Shown here one piece after another: positions 27,754-36,100 of a DNA stretch of 64,000 nt. The stretch's first letter is position 1; each line of letters opens with the position of its first letter. The translations under genes were made by a program, and so were the position numbers. Under the pieces are notes generated by a model. That model saw only the letters and a list, made by a program, of their open reading frames with translations. It was not told the origin of the DNA and ran no database searches. Where the stretch lies: the NCBI RefSeq assembly GCF_009826935.1, contig NZ_WUMN01000005.1, forward strand, positions 124,001 through 188,000, written 5' to 3'. This stretch comes from Flavobacterium sp. Sd200. Lineage in GTDB: Bacteria > Bacteroidota > Bacteroidia > Flavobacteriales > Flavobacteriaceae.

Positions 27754-30213
27754 TCATTTCATATAACTCGCCGTCATCTTTTTTATCCTTTCTGCCAGCG
27801 TTTCGCTTGACAAACGTTCCCGTAACCTGTCAGTAATAATCGGGAAGCTGAACGGTGTAGGCTTTTCACATTGTTTCCAAACCACTTCCTGGTGTTGTAT
27901 CCGTTCTAATGCAAGGAGCAAACGCCCTTCTTCAAGCTGGTGTTCAAAGGTTTCTCTATACGCCTGCTGAAACAAAAGGTTGTTTGGCTCATAGTCCCTA
28001 AATACCTCAAAAATAAGCTGGCTGCCACTTTGCAGGTGCTTGGCCTTAACCACCTTACCCGGATAGCCTGTAAAAACCAATCCTGCTATAACCGCAATAT
28101 CCCTAAACTTGCGCCGTGCCATTTCGGTAGCATTAAGGCTGTGCTGTAAATCAGTGTGCAGGTGTGTGGGTGTAAAAAGGTCGTTATCCAAAACCTGTTG
28201 CATGTCTATTTCCTTGTCGCTGAGCAGTTCAAAACCATAGTCGTTGTATGCTAAAGAAAACGTGATGGGTGTAAGCAAACTAATGCGATACGCCATTAAG
28301 CTCGCAAGGGCTTCATGCACATAGCGGCCTTCAAACGGATAAAAAATGGCATGGTAGCCCTCCCGGGTTTTGAAGGTTTCTATAAGAAACTGGCTGTCGT
28401 TAGGCACAATACTCTCTTTGCGCTGCCGCGTAAAAACGGGTAACAACGCTTTCAGTTCAGGTGTTTGTGTATCGGTATTGGCAGAATACAATTCTTCCCG
28501 AAGCAGTTCGCTCATTTGTGCCGAAAGGGTAAGTCGCCCGCCCATCCAGCTGGCGTGTTTTGCCTTAGCCCCGGGGCTGGCAAGGCGCACCAGTACTTCC
28601 ATATTTTTTACACGGTAAAGTTCCAGTTTTCGCCCGGCAAAAATAAACGTATCGCCGGGGTTCAGTTTTGATATAAACCATTCCTCTATAGAACCAATAT
28701 AACCGCCTCCCATAAACTTCACATTCAAAACCCCATCGCTTACAATGGTGCCTATCTGCATACGGTGGCGCAGCGCAATGCCGCGATTGTTGACTTTAAA
28801 CTTACCATCGGCCTCGATTTCAACTTTTTTATATTCATCATAGGCCTGCAGGCTCTGGCTACCGCGGGTTATAAAGTTCAGGCAAAACTGCCAGTCGGCA
28901 TCGGTCATGGCCTGATAGCAGAACGTACCCTGCACTTCTTTAAAAATATCTTTAGGGTAAAAGCCATCGCTCACAGCAAGCGTTACAAGGTACTGCACCA
29001 ACACATCCCAACTGTTAAGGTATGGCACGCGGTCTTCTACTACGGTATCTTTTACCGCACGCCGCAATGCCGAGGCTTCAACCAACTCAATAGCGTGCGT
29101 GGCTAAAAAGTGTACGTTGCTTTCCTGTCCCGGGCGGTGGCCGCTACGCCCGGCACGCTGTAAAAAACGTGCCACGCCTTTGGGGCCACCCACCTGTATA
29201 ACCGTTTCTACCGGAGCGAAATCTACTCCCAAATCCAGGCTGCTGGTACATACTACGGCTTTAAGGCGCTCATCGCGAATGGCCTGTTCTACCCAAAGGC
29301 GGGTTTCTTTAGCAATGCTGCCATGGTGCATGGCAATTTCGCCTGCAAATTCAGGGTGCTTTTCCAGTAGCGCCTGATACCAAATTTCGCACGCACCGCG
29401 CACATTGGTAAACACCAGTGTGGTTTTGCTTTTTTTAATAATGCCTGCCACTTCATCCACAAGGTGCAGCCCCATGTGCCCGCGCCAGGGGTAGGCATCC
29501 ATTTTTTCGGGGATGATGGAATGGACATTTATTTTTTTGTTGATGTGCGCCCGAATGAGCACACTGTTTTCCAATGCTTCCGATCGCGGTCCCAGCAGCA
29601 CTTCCATGGCCTGCTGCAAATTACCTATGGTTGCCGAAATGCCCCAAATGCGCATTTTTGGAGCAACGGTTTTCAGCCGACTCAAAGCCAGTTCTACCTG
29701 AACGCCGCGCTTGGTGCCCAGCAGTTCGTGCCACTCGTCTATAATAATCGCGCCACAGGTTTTAAATACACCAGCATAGTCTTTAGAAGCCAGCATAAGC
29801 TGCATACTTTCGGGAGTGGTAATAAGCAGGTCAGGGATTGTCTTTTTTTGTTTCGCCCTGTCTGCTGCCGTTGTATCGCCTGTACGGATACCCACGGTGA
29901 GTTGCGTGCCAAGTTCATCAGCAACACGTTGTGCGGCCTGTTTTATTTCTACCGATAATGCGCGCAGCGGCGTAATCCAAATGGCTTTCAGGCCGGGTTT
30001 GTGTTTGGTTTTATAGTCGGGATTGTTTTTAATGTAGTTCAGCACCACCGGAAACCACAGTGCATAGGTTTTACCACTCCCCGTAGGAGCGTTAAGCAGG
30101 CCATTTTTGCCCTGCAAAAAAGCCGTCCACGTTTGCTGCTGAAATGGGAAAGGCCTCCAGCCACGGGCCGTAAACCAATTTTGCGCTATGTTGAAAAGTT
30201 GTTCCCTGTTCAT
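27754..30213 (-). CDS. Ligase-associated DNA damage response DEXH-box helicase (Lhr-like)
   Basis: This 819-residue superfamily 2 helicase has Walker A NAPTGSGKT (Lys48), motif Ia WITPLRALS, DEXH box IIIDEWHELLGTKRG, motif III GISATIG, and RecA2 motifs LVFTNVRG, VCTSSLDLGVDF and VGGPKGVARFLQRAGRSGHR. These match the Lhr-core helicases, 3'-5' translocating ATPases. The C-terminal winged-helix and beta-barrel parts fit the 800-residue Lhr-core rather than full Lhr. In this gene set it acts with the ligase, PdeM and exonuclease in DNA end repair. The gap of 106 bases to the ligase gene holds a palindromic repeat, so cotranscription is likely but not certain. Confidence 0.92.
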   Translation of the reverse strand: MNREQLFNIAQNWFTARGWRPFPFQQQTWTAFLQGKNGLLNAPTGSGKTYALWFPVVLNYIKNNPDYKTKHKPGLKAIWITPLRALSVEIKQAAQRVADELGTQLTVGIRTGDTTAADRAKQKKTIPDLLITTPESMQLMLASKDYAGVFKTCGAIIIDEWHELLGTKRGVQVELALSRLKTVAPKMRIWGISATIGNLQQAMEVLLGPRSEALENSVLIRAHINKKINVHSIIPEKMDAYPWRGHMGLHLVDEVAGIIKKSKTTLVFTNVRGACEIWYQALLEKHPEFAGEIAMHHGSIAKETRLWVEQAIRDERLKAVVCTSSLDLGVDFAPVETVIQVGGPKGVARFLQRAGRSGHRPGQESNVHFLATHAIELVEASALRRAVKDTVVEDRVPYLNSWDVLVQYLVTLAVSDGFYPKDIFKEVQGTFCYQAMTDADWQFCLNFITRGSQSLQAYDEYKKVEIEADGKFKVNNRGIALRHRMQIGTIVSDGVLNVKFMGGGYIGSIEEWFISKLNPGDTFIFAGRKLELYRVKNMEVLVRLASPGAKAKHASWMGGRLTLSAQMSELLREELYSANTDTQTPELKALLPVFTRQRKESIVPNDSQFLIETFKTREGYHAIFYPFEGRYVHEALASLMAYRISLLTPITFSLAYNDYGFELLSDKEIDMQQVLDNDLFTPTHLHTDLQHSLNATEMARRKFRDIAVIAGLVFTGYPGKVVKAKHLQSGSQLIFEVFRDYEPNNLLFQQAYRETFEHQLEEGRLLLALERIQHQEVVWKQCEKPTPFSFPIITDRLRERLSSETLAERIKKMTASYMK

Positions 30214-30231
30214 TTTTTAGTTTAAGGTTTC

Positions 30232-30313
30232 AAGTTTGAAAGTTTCAGGTTTGTCAGGCCGCAAAAACTCAGTCGAGTGAAGCTAACTTTATAAACTTTC
30301 GACTTTCAAACTT
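30232..30313. repeat. Palindromic intergenic repeat between helicase and ligase genes
   Basis: Perfect 12-base inverted arms AAGTTTGAAAGT (30232-30243) and ACTTTCAAACTT (30302-30313) bound about 82 bp. Related imperfect copies of GTTTCA/GTTTGA occur inside the arms, and the core reads GGCCGCAAAAACTCAGTCGA. This looks like a dispersed REP- or MITE-type element. No second copy was found in the window. Confidence 0.5.
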
Positions 30314-30319
30314 TATGAC

Positions 30320-31924
30320 TTATTTCGGTATCATCTCTTTCAAATCCTCTATGCTGTTTGCTTCTTCAATGGTTTTGTCATGGCGCCAGCGGAGGATACG
30401 TGGAAACCGAGTAGCCACACCGCTTTTATGCCTTCCGGAAAATGCTATGCCTTCAAACCCGATTTCAAAAACCAGCTTAGGGGTAACGCTGCGCACGGGT
30501 CCGAAACGCTCCAGTGTATTTTTCTTAATGTAATCGTCTACCATGCGAAACTCAGCATCGGTTAAACCGGAATAGGCTTTTGCGAAAGTTACAAGCTCGC
30601 GGGTGCCGTCTTCTTTATCTTCCCAAAGAGCAAAGGTATAATCGGTAAACAGGTTAGCACGGCGACCGCTGCCCCTCATGGCGTATGTAAGCACGGCATC
30701 GATACTAAAAGGGTCGAGTTTCCATTTCCACCAGTCGCCTTTTTTACGGCCTACACCATAAACCGAATCGTTCCGTTTAAACATAAGCCCCTCGCTGCGC
30801 AGTTCGCGTGCCTTTGCTTTTTCGTGCAAGGCGTGTTCCCAGTTATCAAGTTGTATTCTTTCAGATAGTTGCAATGGTAAAGCATAATCTTTTACGCTGT
30901 GGTACAGCTCTTCCAACAGTTCCCTACGTTCAATATACGGCAGGTTTCGGATGTCTCTCCCCTCCCACTCCAACAAATCATACGCGCGGATTATAACTGG
31001 AGTTTTTTTGAGCAATGCAGGAGTTACGGTCTTACGTCCAATGCGGGTTTGCAGGTCGTTAAACGAACCTATAGCATTATTAATCCAGGGCAGTATTTCT
31101 CCATCCATCACAGTACCATTTGGGATAACATTTAGAAAAGTGTTAAATTCCGGATACTTGTCCGTAACAAGTTCTTCGCCACGGCTCCATATAAACATTT
31201 CACCGTTGCGTATAATCGTTTGACTACGGATACCGTCCCATTTATGTTCGGCACTCCATTCGGTAACGTTGCCTAAATCCTGCGGTTCGCCCTCAACGGC
31301 ATGTGCAAGATAAAACGGGTAAGGGCGGCTCAGATTATCCTCCTCTTTTTCATTGAGCACCAAATCTTCAAAGCTAACGGTTGAGGGATTCCATTCACCC
31401 ATGAGCTTGTAGGCGAGTATATCTTCATTTACACCAGTAGCTTTGCCCAGTGCGCGGGTCATTAGATTTTGGCTTACGCCAATGCGGAAACTTCCGGTAA
31501 TGAGCTTGGTAAATACAAAACGTTCGTAATAATTCAGGGTGAGCCAGTTAGTATGCAGGTAGGCTTTTTTCTCCTCATCGGTTTTCTTCTTCAGGGTAAT
31601 CATTTCCTGTACAAACTCGGTAAGGGTTTTATCAGAATGATTTTTAGACGCAGGGATGACCAGGGCAATGGTTTCGGCAAGGTCGCCCACTATGTGGTAA
31701 CTGTCTTCAAACAGCCATAACGGAATATGGGCGAGTTCGGCAGCCCAAAGCCGTAATAGGTTGGTATTAATCGGGCGCGGTGGCCTGCGGTGCGACAGTA
31801 TGGCAATAGTCCATACCTTATCACTATTGCTTGCTGTGCGAAAGTATTGCGTAAGGGCATCGACCTTTACGTTTGTCTTGTTACTACTGTCTAACGTTTT
31901 TATAAGTTCGGCAAAGAGCTTCAT
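30320..31924 (-). CDS. ATP-dependent DNA ligase (ligase-associated repair operon)
   Basis: The 534-residue ligase has the nucleotidyl-transferase motif I AEHKWDGIR, with Lys228 as the AMP-accepting residue. Motif III VMDGEILPW, motif IV EGLMFKR and motif V WWKWKLDP follow. An N-terminal DNA-binding domain (about 1-200, MKLFAELIKTLD ... GEWNPS) and a C-terminal OB domain complete the usual LigB-type architecture of about 510-560 residues. It overlaps the exonuclease gene by 4 bases. In Bacteroidota this ligase is an addition to the NAD-dependent LigA and serves in repair rather than replication. Confidence 0.93.
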   Translation of the reverse strand: MKLFAELIKTLDSSNKTNVKVDALTQYFRTASNSDKVWTIAILSHRRPPRPINTNLLRLWAAELAHIPLWLFEDSYHIVGDLAETIALVIPASKNHSDKTLTEFVQEMITLKKKTDEEKKAYLHTNWLTLNYYERFVFTKLITGSFRIGVSQNLMTRALGKATGVNEDILAYKLMGEWNPSTVSFEDLVLNEKEEDNLSRPYPFYLAHAVEGEPQDLGNVTEWSAEHKWDGIRSQTIIRNGEMFIWSRGEELVTDKYPEFNTFLNVIPNGTVMDGEILPWINNAIGSFNDLQTRIGRKTVTPALLKKTPVIIRAYDLLEWEGRDIRNLPYIERRELLEELYHSVKDYALPLQLSERIQLDNWEHALHEKAKARELRSEGLMFKRNDSVYGVGRKKGDWWKWKLDPFSIDAVLTYAMRGSGRRANLFTDYTFALWEDKEDGTRELVTFAKAYSGLTDAEFRMVDDYIKKNTLERFGPVRSVTPKLVFEIGFEGIAFSGRHKSGVATRFPRILRWRHDKTIEEANSIEDLKEMIPK

Positions 31925-32958
31925 ACCACATCCCCTTCCTCCGAAACGGTTTCGGCTTCTTTATCGCTTTCGCCCTCATCGCCTTCATATTGGGTATGTT
32001 CGGTACGGGCGTCATAACCCAGCTCACGCAAATATGTACTGAAGATATCGCTGTAGCCGTGGGTACATATAATTTTTTCGGCACCGGTGGCTTGTATGCT
32101 TTCCAGCAGTCCTGCCCAGTCGCAATGGTCGCTCAGCACAAACCCCCGGTCTATGGCACGCCTGCGCCTTGCTCCGCGAAATGCCATCCATCCGCTGGCC
32201 GCCCCTGTAACATAAGGTGTCATTTTTCGTATCCACGGAGTGCCGTGCGCGCTGGGTGGTGCCAGTACAATGTTGCCCAGCAGGTCTTCTTTTTTAGTTT
32301 CGCGGGTTATAAGGGTGGTTTCGGGAAAATCCACCATTTGGCGGAGTATTTGCGTCATGTTCTCTACCGCGCCGTGGGTATATATTTTGCCTATAGATGG
32401 GTCGAGGTATTTAAGCAACCGTTGCGCTTTACCAAGGGTATAGCCAAAGAGTACCGATGTTTGCCCATCGGCTTTGTTTTGTGCCCACCAGTTATTTATG
32501 TCGTTCATTACCTCTGCCTGTGGCGTCCATTTAAAACAGGGCAGGCCAAAAGTATTTTCGGTAATAAAGGTGTGGCATTTTACCACTTCATATGCGGTAG
32601 AAATTCCGTCGTCTTCGGTTTTGTAATCGCCTGTAAATACCCACACTTCGCCTTTATATTCTACCCGAATTTGTGCGCTCCCTATAATATGCCCGGCAGG
32701 ATGAAAACTGAACGTAACCCCATTTATGGTAAAAGTTTCGCCCCATGCCTTGCCGCTAACGTTAATGTTGCCCAAGCGGTGTAGTATAATGGGCACGTTC
32801 ATGTGGTGGGTTATATAACTGCCATGCCCATAACGGGAGTGGTCGCTGTGCCCGTGGGTAATAATGGCTTTAGGCACTGCACGCCATGGGTCGAGGTACA
32901 CATCGGCCTGTGCGCAGTAAATGCCTTTATCGTTAAATGCCAGCAGGGGCTGTTTCAT
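31921..32958 (-). CDS. Ligase-associated exonuclease of the metallo-beta-lactamase/beta-CASP type
   Basis: This 345-residue protein has the metallo-beta-lactamase zinc motif ITHGHSDHSRYG (HxHxDH at His35-His40), VFTGDYKTED and the C-terminal block LSDHCDWAGLLE. The last about 20 residues are acidic. It belongs to the SNM1/Artemis-like nucleases found in ligase-associated repair sets, which degrade 5' DNA ends. It is the first gene of the operon and its stop overlaps the ligase start. Only 173 bases separate its start from the CRISPR array. In those bases lies the tRNA-derived repeat that I take as the island boundary. Confidence 0.9.
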   Translation of the reverse strand: MKQPLLAFNDKGIYCAQADVYLDPWRAVPKAIITHGHSDHSRYGHGSYITHHMNVPIILHRLGNINVSGKAWGETFTINGVTFSFHPAGHIIGSAQIRVEYKGEVWVFTGDYKTEDDGISTAYEVVKCHTFITENTFGLPCFKWTPQAEVMNDINNWWAQNKADGQTSVLFGYTLGKAQRLLKYLDPSIGKIYTHGAVENMTQILRQMVDFPETTLITRETKKEDLLGNIVLAPPSAHGTPWIRKMTPYVTGAASGWMAFRGARRRRAIDRGFVLSDHCDWAGLLESIQATGAEKIICTHGYSDIFSTYLRELGYDARTEHTQYEGDEGESDKEAETVSEEGDVV

Positions 32959-33077
32959 AGCGTAGTTTTGAACTCTTAAAGTTACAAAGGGAGAATACTA
33001 TGATGCATGGCGGTTGTAGAAATTTTAACGGTTGTTTTCCTTTTTAAAGTGTAGGCTGTAATATATAAGTAAAAAAA

Positions 33078-33118
33078 CCTTTCAGTTTCCTGAAAGGGGT
33101 TTACTACATTTTGTAGCG
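33078..33118. repeat. Left direct repeat: copy of the tRNA-Met terminator plus tRNA tip (candidate att site)
   Basis: 41 bases match 44521-44561 at 40/41 positions. The segment contains the terminator hairpin CCTTTCAG-TTTC-CTGAAAGG, the spacer TTTACTACATTTTGTAGCG and the last five bases of the tRNA acceptor strand (CGCTA on the minus strand). No tRNA is attached here. With the copy at the intact tRNA-Met it brackets the whole CRISPR-Cas locus. Confidence 0.7.
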
Positions 33119-33131
33119 TTAGCTAAACTGT

Positions 33132-36100
33132 ATCGTAAATTGCTTTCAAAAATTGTACTTTAGTAGATGATTCACAGGTGAAAGCAGCTTACGATGTAAA
33201 GCTTACACCTGTGAATTGCTTTCAAAAATTGTACTTTAGTAGATGATTCACAGGGTTATGCAGGTGGTCAAAACATCGTTAATGTTGTGAATTGCTTTCA
33301 AAAATTGTACTTTAGTAGATGATTCACAGGTTCTGTTAGCCATTTTATTTTTTCCATTATGTTGTGAATTGCTTTCAAAAATTGTACTTTAGTAGATGAT
33401 TCACAGGAAGCGGCCTCCGATTCTAAAAAAGCAATAGGTTGTGAATTGCTTTCAAAAATTGTACTTTAGTAGATGATTCACAGGTTCATTTTAGCCTTTT
33501 GATATTTTATGTATGTTGTGAATTGCTTTCAAAAATTGTACTTTAGTAGATGATTCACAGGACAGCCCACAGGAGTAGTTTTTCAGATGTTGTTGTGAAT
33601 TGCTTTCAAAAATTGTACTTTAGTAGATGATTCACAGGATATATGTTTGTTTTAGTGTCATCAGCAGGGTTGTGAATTGCTTTCAAAAATTGTACTTTAG
33701 TAGATGATTCACAGGTGCTGCTAAAAACACAGCCTAACCATCGTTGTTGTGAATTGCTTTCAAAAATTGTACTTTAGTAGATGATTCACAGGACATTATA
33801 ACTGAGGTGTTCCATAGAACGGGTTGTGAATTGCTTTCAAAAATTGTACTTTAGTAGATGATTCACAGGTCCTTGGCGGCCAATCGCTCCTGTTCAGCGG
33901 TTGTGAATTGCTTTCAAAAATTGTACTTTAGTAGATGATTCACAGGGTCGGGCTAAAAAAAGGAGCAAATACCTAAGTTGTGAATTGCTTTCAAAAATTG
34001 TACTTTAGTAGATGATTCACAGGCACAAAAAATACAATAACAAAATAAAATAAGTTGTGAATTGCTTTCAAAAATTGTACTTTAGTAGATGATTCACAGG
34101 AACGTACGTCAAATGTAGAGTTATTTTTTCGTTGTGAATTGCTTTCAAAAATTGTACTTTAGTAGATGATTCACAGGAAAAATCTAATCCTCTATCCCTA
34201 AGCTGTTGTTGTGAATTGCTTTCAAAAATTGTACTTTAGTAGATGATTCACAGGAGAGCGGGCAAAAAAGGAGCAAATCCTTAGGTTGTGAATTGCTTTC
34301 AAAAATTGTACTTTAGTAGATGATTCACAGGTCATTAACTGCTGTTTCATCGATTGATTGCGTTGTGAATTGCTTTCAAAAATTGTACTTTAGTAGATGA
34401 TTCACAGGACATTTCACGACCCGTCCTGCGTTGAACTCGTTGTGAATTGCTTTCAAAAATTGTACTTTAGTAGATGATTCACAGGGTGCGGTGTTCTGTT
34501 TAAAATAAATACTAAGTTGTGAATTGCTTTCAAAAATTGTACTTTAGTAGATGATTCACAGGGATAAGTTTTACTCAACTCATGCGCTTAGTGTTGTGAA
34601 TTGCTTTCAAAAATTGTACTTTAGTAGATGATTCACAGGACCGCCACACTACAATAAAAAAGTTTTTTTGTTGTGAATTGCTTTCAAAAATTGTACTTTA
34701 GTAGATGATTCACAGGGTGCTATACAGAACGGTACAGATGGTATTAGTTGTGAATTGCTTTCAAAAATTGTACTTTAGTAGATGATTCACAGGGCGCCCA
34801 TGCGCGTCTTCTGCAAAATTTCGTTGTGAATTGCTTTCAAAAATTGTACTTTAGTAGATGATTCACAGGGACCGCCACACTACAATAAAAAAGTTTTTTG
34901 TTGTGAATTGCTTTCAAAAATTGTACTTTAGTAGATGATTCACAGGAGCATTCGACAATGCTCTGTATTCGTTGCTGTTGTGAATTGCTTTCAAAAATTG
35001 TACTTTAGTAGATGATTCACAGGAGGTATTATCTCAACCCCTTTAACTGTTATGTTGTGAATTGCTTTCAAAAATTGTACTTTAGTAGATGATTCACAGG
35101 CGGTGCCAACCGTTTGCAAAGCCTTTAACAGTTGTGAATTGCTTTCAAAAATTGTACTTTAGTAGATGATTCACAGGAGTTTAAAGGTTCGGTATAAACA
35201 TGCTCTGGTTGTGAATTGCTTTCAAAAATTGTACTTTAGTAGATGATTCACAGGCAGACCAAGGCAGGTGTATCATGAATTTTGGTTGTGAATTGCTTTC
35301 AAAAATTGTACTTTAGTAGATGATTCACAGGGATGGCACAGTTCCCTTTGACATTGAACCCGTTGTGAATTGCTTTCAAAAATTGTACTTTAGTAGATGA
35401 TTCACAGGAGTGCTATTCTGTCTCCGTTTCTAAGTCTGGTTGTGAATTGCTTTCAAAAATTGTACTTTAGTAGATGATTCACAGGGCATATTCCGTATTT
35501 CCATATATCTCTTAGTTGTGAATTGCTTTCAAAAATTGTACTTTAGTAGATGATTCACAGGGAGATATGATATTATAGGAAGCGAAGATGTGTTGTGAAT
35601 TGCTTTCAAAAATTGTACTTTAGTAGATGATTCACAGGTATTGCCGGGGCTTATCACAAACCATCCTGTTGTGAATTGCTTTCAAAAATTGTACTTTAGT
35701 AGATGATTCACAGGCTACAGGAATTTGTGTAAGAAGGATGTTCAGTTGTGAATTGCTTTCAAAAATTGTACTTTAGTAGATGATTCACAGGTTCACTTCC
35801 TGAAACATCGTCACTAACTGCGTTGTGAATTGCTTTCAAAAATTGTACTTTAGTAGATGATTCACAGGCCGCCACACCACAATAAAAAAGTTTTTTTTGT
35901 TGTGAATTGCTTTCAAAAATTGTACTTTAGTAGATGATTCACAGGGGGATAAATCTGCAACCTCTAAGGAGGTTGGTTGTGAATTGCTTTCAAAAATTGT
36001 ACTTTAGTAGATGATTCACAGGCTTTAATTTGGTCAATTTCAGTTGCTAGGTGTTGTGAATTGCTTTCAAAAATTGTACTTTAGTAGATGATTCACAGGA

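Noticed and set aside
28370-30016. Long plus-strand open frames over the helicase gene
   Set aside because: They are opposite-strand reading frames of a well-supported helicase gene and show no protein family features.
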